Source: Sinonovacula constricta (Eukaryota; Mollusca; Bivalvia; Cardiida; Solecurtidae). Taken from it: DNA of 64,000 bases. Positions 12,477 to 24,775 of this stretch are shown here, in pieces; position 1 is the first letter of the stretch, and each line of letters begins with the position of its first letter. The notes under the pieces were generated by a model, which was not told where the DNA came from, did not search any database, and worked only from the letters and a program-made list of their open reading frames with translations. The stretch spans positions 42,470,293-42,534,292 of the forward strand of contig CM017558.1 in the NCBI GenBank assembly GCA_007844125.1, read 5' to 3'. A program made the position numbers and the translations under genes.

Positions 12477-13290
12477 TTTGTTCAAGCAAAATCAACACGT
12501 GTTTGATTAGTTTCCTTTTTACAATTCCTTAATTTTTGTCTCTATGCCAATATAGACCAGTTCGTAGCCTTTAAGGATGTAATCTTTGACAAGATCATAG
12601 TTAGAACACTGTTCAATGCTTAACTGTGTGTAGATTTCACGTGATTTACCTAACAGAACAATTTGCAGAAGTAAAGTCCAGTGCTCTTTTGGCCATTTCA
12701 AGTTATCTGCAACTTTCTCAAAATGTAAGAAGTATTTGTTAACATCCTTTTCTTGAAATGGAAGAACAAGTCTAATATTCTTTGAAACATCAAATGCTTT
12801 TTTGAATGGGTGTCTGATCTGCTCTTTCTAGTTTCATCTCTCTCAATTCTAACTGAAACTGCCTGTCCCTTTCTCTTTCTTCCCGCTCTCTCTCTCTCTC
12901 TTCACGTTCTCTTTCTCGTTCTCTTTCTTCTCGTTCTCTCTTCTCGTTCTCTTTCTCGTTCCTCTCTTTTCTCGTTCTCGTTCCATTTTCTTTTCTTCCA
13001 ACTTTAACCTTTGTATTCTAGTCGCTCTTCTCGTTCCATTCTTAATTTCTCTAATTGCAATTTTAATTTTATGTTATGGTCTGAAACACCTTCCTTTACA
13101 AACGACATAAAGTCATTCGAAAGTATGTTGTCCTCAATCAAAGTCTGAATAAGCATGTTGCAAAAAACCTGTTTTCGCATTGATACTTTAATTCCAGGAA
13201 CATTTTAATGAGCAGCGATGTTTAGCAAATCGGACTTTTTTGGCCAAATTAAACTCCTCCTGAGTAGGCGATTTTGCAAATTTAATGCGA
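12477..13290 (-). pseudogene. Degenerate Ty3/gypsy-like gag
   Basis: The minus strand reads PTQEEFNLAKK, then SDLLNIAAHL, KVSMRKQVFCNMLIQTLIED, an LKLQLEKLRMERE start and a long Arg/Glu repeat. After a frameshift it reads HPFKKAFDVSKNIRLVLPFQ, then FLHFEKVADNLKWPKEHWTL and SNYDLVKDYILKGYELVY. The WP-x3-W-x2-LLQ and Y-D-x-VK-x2-IL-x-x-YELV pattern is that of retrotransposon gag/SCAN-like capsid domains. Several frameshifts are present. The 5' LTR lies directly upstream (13402 onward) and the 3' part is lost at the N gap. Confidence 0.65.
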
Positions 13291-13401
13291 TGGTAGCTTG
13301 TTGCTGGTTTGTAGTAATATTTGTTCACAAAAAAAAGAAATATCACATAAAGCAGAGTTATCCTTTAATGTTTTCAATCCCGGACTCGAGACCCGATTTC
13401 A

Positions 13402-14000
13402 GTTACGACCGGGTGTCGCTATATAAGTTTATTTCTAAAATGGCACGTTTACTAAACGACGAAATGGTGTAACAGAAAGAACAAGACAGCAAAAAACTAG
13501 TACAATAATGTTTAAATTTAATAAACATTTGAATCTATGGCGTAATCAACATAACAAATAAATGAGACAAAATTTCAGAAAGCAAAATACTGTTAGCTTA
13601 TATTTTGTCCCTTTAGGAGGTGTCCTTTTAATAGTCCAATTAATAATCAACGTCGAATAATCCTGAAGAGTTATTGGTAGAATGTCCTCGTAGATAAGCA
13701 CAGTTGAAATAATCCAAAGGTAGAACAATACACGGATGCTATAATATATTCCAAATCCAACACATAATATTTATCACTGTAGAATAAAGTAAGTCCACGT
13801 TCCTACACAGAAAGATTTAAGATAGAAGCTGCAAGTATTTTCAAACTATATGTCCAATCTCTAAAGCAAACTTTTTATCCAACTTCCAAACTTCCAACTT
13901 AACTGTTATTAATATTTATACATTATCATTACTTGGATCTGTTCATGAAAACGTGGTTAAATATTTTACCCAGAAAAAGACGTAAACAGATATCCATCTA
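13402..14000 (-). mobile_element. LTR of the gypsy-like element (minus orientation)
   Basis: The reverse complement aligns with the solo LTR at 49598-50282 through blocks such as TTTGGACATATAGTTTG, TGTATTGTTCTACCTTTGGA, TATCTACGAGGACATTCTA and the end TATAGCGACACCCGGTCGTAAC. The gag follows it in the same orientation. The 5' boundary is diverged and not clear. It ends near the TTAA element at 14043. Confidence 0.6.
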
Positions 14001-14042
14001 TATAAAATGTTTTAGTTTATGATACATGTTTAAATATGTTAA

Positions 14043-15433
14043 GGTAAGAGGGGCCTAATTAGCCAATGCTGTCTGAAACGGCGATGTTTGGCGACATCGA
14101 GTTCGTAAATGCCCTCGGCATATCCGACACGTTCTCCGGAACTAATCGGATTTGATCGTAGCAAACATTTTAATCATTATTTTGTATGTATCTTGCAAAT
14201 ATTGATAATATTTTTTTCAAACAAGTAATAATTTCAACAAAATATCTTATATTTCTTTAAAAATAAAAAAATATTTACCAAAAATTGGGATCCCAAAGCG
14301 TAACGTTATATTTTCACTCGGATCACCGCTTCGGTGATTCTACGTATATATCCGAAGCTTGCCGGAGATCGCCGAGTAGGTACGATTGGTTATATTTTCG
14401 GAAAATACCAAAATGGCGGACAGAGACAGCAGAGGTCGATATGTAGAACGATTCTTTTTAAGGTTTTTCTCAATCACAATCCAAAGACAGTGTTTGTACA
14501 ACTTATATTTCTAACAAAACTTTTACAATTTCCAGTTATAAAAGTTAAAAAAAATTGTAAAATAATGTCTAATGAAACAGAAAAAACACATTCCTAAATA
14601 GTGTTTATTAAATAATAATATTTAAATGTACTCAGTAAATGAAATTACACTGACATTACATTCCAGAAACAGGTCTTTGAAGGACTAGTTATTTGACATT
14701 TGCATGACCTTGTAACACATGCTTCATAAAAATTGGTAAAACTGCAATAAAACATTTAAAAATACAAATTTAAGTTTTTATTGTAACGGATACACATTCA
14801 GAAGTCAGTTTTAATCAGATCTGTAAAAATCTTTGTGAAACATAAAGGTATTGCGCAAAATTGTGACAGAAAATATTTTCACAGGTTTGTTGTGTTGTTG
14901 TTGTTAAGAAAAACATGGATATGACAATTTAAAAGCTAATATTTCAAAAACTAAAAGATGAAAGTCTGTAATTATTTGTTTGTGATTTGTATATGTATTT
15001 GGCTTTTTGATATGTATGTTATAAATATACTGTATAATTATTTAGAAACTCTGTTTGTGTATGTTTCTCTGTGTCAAGGAAATTTTCCCCGAGGGGGTAT
15101 AGATGCCTTTTTTAGTGTAAAATCATCAAATGTTTGTACTTGAACATATAAATAAGTTCTTTTTAATGTTTAGGGTTATGCTTATAAAGTTACACCACTG
15201 ATGCTAAAATATATTATAGTTTTGAACCTCCAATTAGACTTTTTAGCAATAACCACTTGTAAAAAATGGTCCTGGGACAAGGCGAGGGGGTCACCCTATT
15301 CAAATGTGATTTTTTCCAAAACATGACAGTGAAATTCTTTCATATTTCATTTTAATATCTGATATATGATATTTATCACTATGGACATGCTTAGTTTAGG
15401 ATTCTTAATAGCTTCTTTTAGGCCCCTCTTACC
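14043..15433. mobile_element. TTAA-flanked 1.39-kb element with perfect 16-bp inverted ends
   Basis: GGTAAGAGGGGCCTAA at 14043-14058 has its exact reverse complement at 15418-15433. TTAA lies immediately outside at both ends (14039-14042 and 15434-15437). TTAA duplication is the signature of piggyBac-type transposition. No transposase ORF is present, so it is non-autonomous. The inverted ends do not show the common CCC start, so the superfamily is inference. Confidence 0.75.
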
Positions 15434-15570
15434 TTAACGTTTTATCTAGCTATATTAAACGACTATGCGCCGTAACGTACTGGTAACATATTTCTTTAAT
15501 ATGAAATGTTGGAGACTTATTTGTGACCTTTCACGTTTCGCCGTTTTTGGAATAACATCATTTTGAAGAT

Positions 15571-15934
15571 ACAGTACTGAAAATCACGAAATTGACAATT
15601 TTCCCGTTTCCACTCCGTTTCGTTTCCATTTCAGTTGGAAGCGTTTGCCGCTCCGTTTCCATTCCGCTTCCGTTGCGTTTCCGTTTTTTTTATTTCGCTT
15701 CCAGCGCTGCATTTCAAACGCTTCCAGCGTTTCTATCGTTTCTTCTTCTTTCTTCTTCTTTCTCTCCGTTTAACCGTTTCAAGCGTTCCGTTTCGCTCCG
15801 TTCCGATTTTGACTAAAAATTTCGTTTAATAAATTTCTAAAGGTAAAGTACTTCCGGTGTGTTTGCAAAATGACGAAAGAAGTAAACATTCTAGGGAGAG
15901 GCAAAAGTCTTCCATCACATATAAAGGAATCGGC
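15571..15934 (+). mobile_element. GGAAACG-core element, copy 1
   Basis: Starts ACAGTACTGAAAATCACGAA, then a degenerate CGTTTCC array with short inverted sub-units, then unique sequence ending GAGGCAAAAGTCTTCCATCA and ATAAAGGAATCGGC. It is the reverse complement of 44783-45120 end to end, which defines a dispersed element of about 340-365 bp. Open frames inside are low-complexity shadows. Confidence 0.65.
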
Positions 15935-15937
15935 AGT

Positions 15938-18240
15938 AGATTGTTTGCGACGAGGATATTCAGTGTCAGTCACCCGGAGGGAAATTGCAGACAAAAAATA
16001 CCCTTAACAACCAGCACCTGCAAATAATCCTCAAAATTCAGGGAGTGCAGTATTGAGAAGATGCCTACCTACTTGTCTTCGCCAGACGTCATATCCCGGA
16101 ATAAACAAACAAGAAATAACTTTCAAATATGGTCCACACACACCCAGTATCCTAAAAAGTTACTTCTCTGTGACGTGTTAATCCGCAAAAAAGCGTAATG
16201 GTGATCCGACCTTAAAATAAGACGATATCACACACATTTTTTTTAAAACTTGCCCCCGGACGTTTGCCCCCCGCCCCTATAAGTGCAGACCGGACGTTTG
16301 CCACCCCCTCTCCCCTTCAAATAAAAAGGTCCTTCAAATAAAAAGGCCCAGCGTTTACCCCCATCCCCACTGCCAAAATAAAAAGGCGAATGTTTGCCCC
16401 TTTCCGATATTTGTTATATGGCGGACTTTAGATTTAACGTCTCGCTGATAGTAACGTGTAATATCCAATAATTTTAGATAAGTATTACTCACTACAGTCA
16501 CATTTCATGGTTAAAATGATTATCTCATATAAACATGAACATGTTGTTTTGTCGAAAACAGGCACATACATAAAGTCTCATAGAACAAACAACTTTCTTA
16601 GAAACAAGTGTGTGTTGTTGTGTTTTCGGTTTGCACATATAACAATATTGTTCACGCACTTATAACATGAAGTCGCTAATTATATCAATGTGATTTTAAT
16701 TTCTCCAAGGTTGTAACAAATAAATGCGGTGAACAAATAAATCATTAGATGCGGTGTAATTTCTTTCTGGAGAGGAGGGCTCTCTGGCTAACACTGCAAC
16801 ATCAAAGAATATTCTGGGAAACAATCGCCGGTCACTATCATTTGAAGTCGCCGAAAGATTTTTTTTTTGTTTCAAATTGACCGACCTATTATTTCTCTCA
16901 TACTGGGCAACATGATATCGATCGATAATTGTCTTCAAGCTGCATTTAGAAGAGAGAGAGGGTGTGAACGCTGGGTACTGTTTAGGGATTAAAAATGGTA
17001 AGTACGCGTGAACGGCGTGTGCTATGAAAAAATATGCAACGTTATTGACGATTTACCTTCGCGGCATAAATATAAGTTCTAAAGGAATAATAGTGGAGGA
17101 GGAGGAAATTGTACTATGTAGTAAATATTTCAGACTGCGCAGTTTTTACTTATATAAATGTCCTTACAAACACTTTTTAGTCCTTTGAATGATCATAAAC
17201 ACTTTTATAAAGGTATTATTTATATTTAAGGTATGGATTAACTACAAAAGAATAGGCGAGCCATTGAAATAATACATTTGCAATAAACACGAGATGAAAA
17301 TATACATTAGACTGTGTTCCTTGATGTGTCTTCTCTTGATAACATTATTTACAAAAAACACGACAATTAATGTAGTATTTACTATAAGAAATCCCCAATC
17401 CCCACATCCACGTTTCCTCTTCTTAAACTAAAAAATAGTGGGTGGGGAAAGGGTGCACCATTGTGGGTACTACTAAATATAGCGTTAGGTCCTTTTATGA
17501 GCCAAAAAAGATATCGTGCACCTTAGTGTTTTGTCCTTTTTGTTGTCCTCGCGTAAGTCAATGCATATTGCTCTTTTAAAAGGTGAAGGTCATAAACCAC
17601 GCGACTGCCATAAGGTGACATTTTCAAACACAGCTGCATAGAGATGCATGTGTTCTTGCGAAGTGGAAAAGACGCCAAAACACGGTCACACTTCCTGTCC
17701 ACTAGACAAACAAGGTGTCATAAAACTGCCAATTAGCTTAATTAGTTGGGGTGTCCGCTCATGTCTTAAAATTAGGGATTCAATTAGAGTAGAACTTTAT
17801 GATGGCATGAACCCTACCCACGCGCATGGAGAAACATAATATCAATTTACAAAACGATATATTTTAAATTAATATTTTTCTATCTTTAAATGGGTACAAA
17901 AATTAAGTACCCGGTAGGGCCCTCATTAGACCACATTTTGGCATAGAACATTCAAGACATGAATGGGAAATGAGCCGTAGCCAGGCCTCATTCAAATAGT
18001 TGCAAGTCAAGTAAAGTCAAAAGTTGTATGCAGATTCTTAATCGCGGTCCACGAATTCCGATTAATCCTATATATGTAACAGCGCATTATGGGAACTATG
18101 CATTTAGAAATAGGAATTTTGATACTATTGTCGAAATTACAACATTGTTCATTATAAGATATATAACAATTAAGATTAGAAGCAGAAGAAACTTTGCTTG
18201 ACAAAGAGGCAAGATAAAATAAAATACATATCCATACCCC
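15938..18240. other. Non-coding stretch with a C-rich degenerate repeat
   Basis: No supported gene. Around 16255-16402 the plus strand repeats GGACGTTTGCC and CAAATAAAAAGG phrases in a C-rich low-complexity patch. The remainder is unremarkable AT-rich DNA. Confidence 0.6.
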
Positions 18241-18249
18241 TGTAACTAA

Positions 18250-18480
18250 AGTAATGATGATGTAAATGACGGTGCTGCTGCTGCTACTGCTGCTTCTGCT
18301 GATAATGATGACGGTGATACCGATGCTGTTTATGATTATAATGTAAATGGTAATAACGGTTACGGTGATGCTGATGCTCATGGCGATTATGATGTAGATC
18401 GTGATGCCGGTGATGCTGCTTTTGATGATGATTAGTGGTGATTATATAAGTAATATGGGATCCTGATGATGATCATGTGT
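18250..18480 (+). repeat. GAT-type imperfect trinucleotide repeat
   Basis: Dense GATGATG, GGTGATGCTGATG and GCTGCTGCTACTGCTGCT runs, imperfect, about 230 bp. ORFs across it are compositional artefacts. From 18480 to about 19390 I see no gene. Confidence 0.75.
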
Positions 18481-19398
18481 GATCAGGTGAATTTAATGGC
18501 GGTAATGATTATTATGTCTTTAATATTTATCGTGATGTAAGTTTTTCATCACGGTTGTTTCATTTAACTGTCAATCGATGATTGTATACGTGCACTATTT
18601 GGCAATCTATGGTTATTCAGACGTTGAACTTTAGGATCATACTTGTCATTGGCTCTGAGTGCCGGGGAGGATGTTATTGGTTCTTGATTGGGTCACACCT
18701 TGCAATAATACATAGCATTGTTTGTTTGTTTTATGTGTAGTTGTTTTATGTTTTTTTTGTGTTATATGAGATGTGTTACCTTCTTTTGGTTAAGGTTTAA
18801 TTTCATTAAGTAACTTTATTTTGTACCACGCAATGCATTCTTTGTAAATGAAAAATACTTTAAGCAAGTATGTTCACACAAAAATGATTGGCGTAGTTGA
18901 TCCGGGAACGGACCATGCAGCTACAAAGTAATTAGCGAAAATTCAAACTCGGGAAATGCTGCGACATTGCGCGCGCATACGTGTAATGACAGCTGTGTAC
19001 ACACTATCTTCATATGCCAAACAATGAAGACTACGAATGTCGATCCAAGGCGGATGTTAAGCTATTCATTGGAATTAATTAAAACATCAGTTTCGACAGA
19101 AACGCAATATTATAGTTAAATTGAGTGTTTTATAGTGCGGAGTGATTTTTAGTGCAGTTTCTGTTTTAACGGTACACGATGACTTGGACAACTCGTGCGG
19201 TTTCGGAACTGTAATGTACAAGTTTGATAAATACGATTTTTTGATAATAATTTATGTTATTTCTTTCTGCAGAGTACATATAAAAGCGCGTTTGTGTTGA
19301 TAAATTGAAGCCAGTTATTGTGTTCGTTTAAATTTATTTCGTACCAAGAAACGGTTGAAATGTTACTATAAATAATCGGGTGACCTAGAAACATTACG

Positions 19399-19610
19399 AG
19401 CATTCCGATTTTTCCGTTTCTACCGTTTCTAGCGTTCCAAGCGCTCCGGTTATAGCGTTTATACCGTTTACACCGTTTCAAGCGTTTGTAGCGCTCCGTT
19501 GCATTTCCATTTCCACTCCGTTCCGTTTCCGTTTCAACAGGAAACGAAAAACGTTTCATTTCCATTTCCACTCCGTTCCGTTTGTCAATTTCATGATTTT
19601 CAGTACTGTA
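19399..19610 (-). mobile_element. GGAAACG-core element, copy 2 (partial)
   Basis: Plus strand: CGTTTC-type array ending in GTCAATTTCATGATTTTCAG and TACTG, the same terminal motif as copies 1 and 3. The array is inverted relative to that motif when compared with copy 1. The opposite terminal part is missing. Confidence 0.55.
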
Positions 19611-20617
19611 AATAATGATAAATGCCAAAAGCTTAAGCAGCTCTCCGCATCAATATCTAATAATTATGAAAAAGGAACTTTTAAAACAAGGGACACTCAC
19701 CAAAAGAATACATGAGCAGGCTTTTGATAATATATGCTAGTGGAACGTTTTACCGAAACATAGCCGTTGTTACATGTACGACAAATATGTCCTTTATAAT
19801 GAACGTCACGATTTATTTTAGAGTGAAGCTGTGTACATAATTTCAAGTCGGGATGACTTACTTGGTCAGGACAGACGACTCCACTCGGTTACATCACAGC
19901 ATGTAAGTACTAATTGGATTGGTTCCCAAACAGTAAGTATTAATTAATCATTCATTTGGTAACTATTAGATATAGCTACAGCTTAAAATATGCAGTTTCA
20001 GAACATAGTGACATGTGTAGCTTTTAGTTGTCATACTTATAAATATTTTCGCTTAATCTCAGTGAAATGGCATTTCCATATTTTCAATGTCATAAATGTA
20101 TTTTTGTTGCATGTAAATATGAATATTTTTTAACCAAATTAACAAGCATTCTAACATATTTGCCTTTATATGTAAGAAAGTTTTTTATTTGGAATTTTAA
20201 CATGCGTGTATATTTATGGACAAATTGTAGAAAATTAATCTTTAATCTTCCAAAACAAAAAAAAAACGCTCCCTTACCATGTGTCATGCGTGTTGCAGCG
20301 CCAGAATAAGTTATTCTAAAACAAGGGTACACACTTTGATTAGTTTTCCAAATCATGTTTATAGGCATAGAATTAGGGACAAGACATTGTAATTGAATAA
20401 TAAGAGTTATAATAAAACGCAAACATACATAGTTTATATTTATTTCGACCGCGCATGTTAAAGAACATTACTGCCCTTAAAACTTGCTTACAAACATCGA
20501 GGAGCATTTTAAACCCACTGGTTTCCAAATCAATGCATAAGTCCAACGAAGTAGACATAGACAAAATGTAACGCGCTATGTAATAAATACAAGACTGATT
20601 TCGTTTTCTTTTAAAAG

Positions 20618-20701
20618 GAGATCGGTCCTTGGACTTCATCCACTGACGTCGCAGATGATCCATGTACATTTCAGTCAGTTGCGGAGAGCTCAAGTCAAGA
20701 G
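20618..20701 (+). CDS. Candidate cassette exon E1 (84 nt)
   Basis: Flanked by TTTTAAAAG and GTAAGTATC, open in phase 0 at both ends. It encodes 28 residues beginning EIGPWTSSTDVADDP and ending SSSQE. Near-identical architecture recurs at 27025 and 29880. It belongs to a roughly 1-kb segmental unit that is repeated downstream. It could be an alternative 5' exon of the right CARD gene, but expression cannot be judged here. Confidence 0.55.
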
Positions 20702-20998
20702 GTAAGTATCACCGTATAATCAAATGTTACCACGAGAATGTATATCACCAACGTTATGAAGTCTTTATCTTTAAGTAGGGGTAGCGCACTTATGGTTCTC
20801 TCGTAAACTATTTTTGGAAGTTCTACACAACAAAAATAAATCACTGCTATGTTGCGTTCGTATAGTCTTGATATGTTAATGCAAACTACGTGAATCAGTT
20901 CAAAATTGACTTTTAAGTTCGTATTGTGTTTGTATGTCTGTACTATAATCTCTGCTATTGAAATCCGTGCATAACGCAAACAACGTCCATCTACGTAC

Positions 20999-21199
20999 CT
21001 TAAATTCTAGCAGTTGTTCTGGGCAGGGTCTCAAACGATAAAATACAATTATTTCAACCCGCATGTGTTTATCTGGATTCTGTACACTGTGAGCAGCGTC
21101 ATTGAGGGCACGACTAATAACTCGACGTATCTTCTTTTCATCAATGAAGGTCTTCATCTCAGGTTGGACGCAGCGTTTAAACTCTTCAATAAGCATAAG
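20999..21199 (-). CDS. Candidate 201-nt exon, unrecognised
   Basis: On the minus strand the acceptor TACGGCAG is followed by 67 open codons (starting LMLIEEFKRCVQPEMKTFID, ending PCPEQLLEFK), then the donor GTACGTAG, phase 0 at both ends. The peptide is charged and helical in appearance, with a central block EIIVFYRLRP. I do not recognise the family. No partner exon was found, the polypyrimidine tract is weak, and the element-rich setting makes a relic exon possible. Confidence 0.35.
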
Positions 21200-21264
21200 C
21201 TGCCGTAATTGTACATGGTCTTGTTCTATCCTTTAGATGAACACCATCGGTCAAATATAATGTG

Positions 21265-21451
21265 TTTTTGTTCAAGCAAAATCAACATGTGTTTGATTAG
21301 TTTCCTTTTTACAATTCCTTAATTTTTGTCTCTATGCCAAATATAGACCAGTTCGTAGCATTTAAGGATGTAATCTTTGACAAGATCATAGTTAGAACAC
21401 TGTTCAATGCTTAACTGTGTGTACATTTCACGTGATTTACCTAACAGAACA
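21265..21451 (-). pseudogene. 187-bp gag fragment inserted next to a splice donor
   Basis: Direct copy of about 12477-12666, with a few substitutions. The minus strand reads VLLGKSREMYTQLSIEQCSN followed by YDLVKDYILK. It ends within about 15 bases of GTAAGTATCACCGTAT, the intron start of the cassette-exon unit, so it replaces the exon in that copy. Confidence 0.65.
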
Positions 21452-21959
21452 ATTTACTGAATAGGTAAGTATCACCGTATCATCAAATGTTACCACGAGA
21501 ATGTATATCACCAAAGTTATTTAGTCGTTATTGGCGACGCGACGCCTATATATGGGATGCTTACTGAAATTTGCATATGGGGAAAGTCTGTTTCGCGGAA
21601 TTTCAGAACCTGATTAAGTGCGGATCCTAATTCGGTGAACGGCGTTCTATTTTATTTATTTATTGTTATATTTTTTGTGTATCTGTAACTTTCATGCAAA
21701 CATGGCAGAAAACGAGAGATTTTTTTGTCGTTTTGTTATTAAAATTTCTCAACATTTAACGTATATCTACATGGCGACTCTGTACGCTCTTACGAACGTT
21801 GCTAGGAATGCTCTTCGATACGTCCTTCGATGTTCGGACTGCATGTTAACAAATTGAGATTATCTATTAGCAACAAAACAGTCCGTAGATAGAAAACGCT
21901 TGTTCCGAACGATTCATTGAGTAGGCATGGTAAAATCTGACTTTCTGATGTTCAACATA

Positions 21960-22225
21960 CCAAGAACGCATTTATAATGTGCGTAAAGTGTTCTTGTTTA
22001 AGCGGTTAAGGTTATGGACTCTGGATCGGAGGGTTCCGAATTCAAACCCTTGACACGTTATGACAAGTTTTCAAAAAGATTAACGATTTGGATTATCATA
22101 ACAGAAAAGCTCAACACAACAAGAAAGCATTTATATAATGGTTGAAGTGTTCTTGATGAAGAGGTTAATGTTATGGACTAAGAATCGGAGGGTTCTGTGT
22201 TCAAATCCTAGACCTGACATTATAT
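21960..22225 (+). repeat. Pair of tRNA-like, SINE-like direct repeats
   Basis: Two related units about 160 bp apart share CAAGAA(C/A)GCATTTATA, then GTGTTCTTG and GAGGGTTC-x-(G/T)-x-TTCAAA(C/T)CC. The last resembles a tRNA T-arm/B-box. Upstream AAGCGGTTAAGG is A-box-like. Neither folds obviously as an intact tRNA by eye. They are probably tRNA-derived SINE relics. Confidence 0.4.
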
Positions 22226-22249
22226 TTTGTTTCCTGCCCAAGACTTTTA

Positions 22250-23100
22250 TTACACGAACATTATGCGAAAACAATATATGTTCAGATTAATTATTACTTC
22301 CTTACACCCAGATTTACTAAATAGCAGTATCCATCTTGGATAATATTAAAATATTGCTGTTCATAATAATTCTGTTTGATATTTAGAAGTATTTCGGTCC
22401 TATATTAAATGACATACAACCTTATACACTTTACAACAATTTTTGTCAAGTTGTATCTTTAATGTCAGTTAAGTGTGGAATTTTAAACCACAGTAGCACA
22501 TACTTGATAACATTGCCTTGTTACATCATTAGTTCCATTGGGATTAAGGGCATACCAGATAGTTCTTATTGTTTTCTCAGTTTGTCTTCATCCATTTCAC
22601 TTTAAATGTGTAAAGTAGGTTAAGTTTAGGAAAAGGTAATCATTGTATTTTGTATACATAACCCAGATACAAATATATTTTCATACAAAACAACGTTGAA
22701 AAAAAAAATAAGATAGCGAAAAAGAAAAATCGTGCCAAAAATATAGTATATGAACAATAATAATTTGTGTATTGTGAAGCTTCTGCACATGTGCAATATC
22801 TGCTTGTAAACTTTACTTTTATAGTTAATTGTAACAACATTGGCAACTTGTTTTCCCTTTTATACATTGGAAAACCTATTAAATGGTGTTTTTGCTTTGG
22901 ATTTTGTTTTAAATCACCCTGAGGTCTCAGGAATTAACATCGTATATATTTATTTTTTTCTGGAGATTTATAGTAAACTGAAAACTTTTTAATAAAAGCC
23001 GTAACTTTTCAAATATGTCTTTCTTACTTTTTTCCATTTTGTTTAAACCTGATTAACTGTCAGTTTTTGCGGCGCCTTTGATGCTCCGCACCAATGACTT
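22250..23100. other. No gene seen
   Basis: AT-rich sequence with homopolymer runs. Its short ORFs lack domain or splice support. Confidence 0.55.
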
Positions 23101-23283
23101 TTCTTGTCTTACACTAGGCAGGTCTGCCGTTGTGATTCTCCCGTGAACTTTTTTGGAAGTTCTACACAACAAAATCAAGTAACCGCTATATTGCATTCCT
23201 TGTTCAAAACTGACATTTTAGTTCGTATTGTGTTTGTATGTCTGCATTACTATCTCTGCTTATGAAAGTCGTGCATAGCATGT

Positions 23284-24775
23284 TAAAATTTTATGCTGGC
23301 CTCTACATAAATGCAGAAAAAATAAAGCAGTTTGGATAGGTAGTAACAGATATAATGTAAATAAAATTTTACCAAATCAAAACTTATGCTGGGAAAAGCA
23401 ATTCACATTGCTTGGAATAACATTTACCACAGACCTTCAAAATATAACTTGTTTAAATTATGCTAAAAAAGTTAATGAGATAGAATGTTTGCTAAAACAA
23501 TGGTCGAAAAGAAACTTAACCCCATTAGGAAAGATAACAGCAATAAAAACTCTTGCACTTTCAAAGATTAACCACCTTATTTTAGCATTACCAAATCCCA
23601 CAAAAGAAATAATAAATGATCTAAAAATATATTTTCAATTTTTTATGGGATGGAAACCCGATAAAATAAAAAGAGAGATAATCTGTAAGGATCATGCAGA
23701 AGGAGGGTTAAGAATGGTAAACTTAGAGTATTTCATTAATGCCCTCAAAATATCGTGGATAAGGAAAATAATTCTTAATAAAAAAAATACATGCAGATAA
23801 TAAATACTGAAATACCAGATTTTAAATTTATGCTTATTGTAGCTGCAGAGTGTATACAGAAACAATCAAAGATTATTTCAAACCCATTTTGGAGAGACGT
23901 ATTCTCAGCATATAGTCTTTTCTTGGGAAAACTTGTTCCAAAAATCCCAGAAAGAAGCAAAAAGTGTTTTCTTATTTGGCAATAAAAATTTAAAGGTCGG
24001 TGGGAAACCTATATTTAATTATAATTTCATAAAAAATAATATTTACACGATAAATGATTTATTGAAGAATGATGGTACTTTTTTAACATTTACAGAATTC
24101 ATTGGTTCTTATGAAAACATCACCAACGTCTTGGAGTATGCAGGTATAATTTCTTCAATTAAAGCATATTTAACAAAACTCACAATTCAGGACATTGGTA
24201 AAAGATTAGAGGAACCTCTATTACCACTATCATTATCAATACTGCTTAAAATCAATAAAGGTTGTAGAGATATATATGACATTATGATTCATAGTGATGT
24301 TAAACCAACTTCAGTAGATATATGGTCCTCTGAAACAGGTGCGGAAATAAATAATATACTACAATTATTTCTATTGCCATACAAATGCCAGAAAGATACA
24401 CACCTGCATTGGTTCCAAACTAGAATTAATAATAGAATTTTAGGAACAAATGTGTTACTCTATAAGATGAAAATAAAAAATGACACATGTGTTCTTTGTG
24501 CCACAAACAAAAAGAAACAATCCTCCACTTGTTCTGTGATTGTGAGTTGGTAAAACATTTTTGGAATGAATTACAAACCCTTATAAACACTTACTGCCCA
24601 TCCATATCTTTAAACTTAGTGTGTCAAGATATAATTTTTGGAAGTAGGTATTTTACTTATGTTCTTAATACAATAATAATGCTAGCTAAGTACCACATTT
24701 TCAAAACAAAAGAAACAGTCAAACCTAGTATTGAATTGTTAAAAAAAATAATTAATAAATCAATACAGAATTGAC
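23284..24775 (+). pseudogene. L1/Tx1-type LINE ORF2 3' fragment
   Basis: Read across frameshifts: YAGLYINAEKIK, AVWIGSNRYNVNKILPNQNL, FTLLGITFTTDLQNITCLNY, LLKQWSKRNLTPLGKITAIK and GGLRMVNLEYFINALKISWI. These are the RT thumb and connection blocks. A C-terminal Cys/His block reads MCSLCHKQKETILHLFCDCE. It is 5'-truncated, with frameshifts near 23310, 23795, 23960 and 24500. It is inserted into the distal part of a segmental-duplication unit at about 23283. Confidence 0.8.

Noticed and set aside
12810..13007. Leu/Ser-rich plus-strand ORF
   Set aside because: Opposite strand of the Arg/Glu repeat in the gag remnant.
15592..15829. Phe/Ser-rich ORFs
   Set aside because: Read-through of the CGTTTCC array in a repeated element. 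The same applies to the ORFs at 44781-45107 and 19257-19628.
18007..18381. 124-codon Ile/Ser-rich minus-strand ORF
   Set aside because: Lies on the imperfect GAT repeat, so openness is compositional.
19866..19915. ATG followed by an open stretch and a GTAAGTAC donor, considered as the first exon of the CARD gene
   Set aside because: It ends in phase 2, which is incompatible with the phase-0 cassette exons. Kept only as a possibility.
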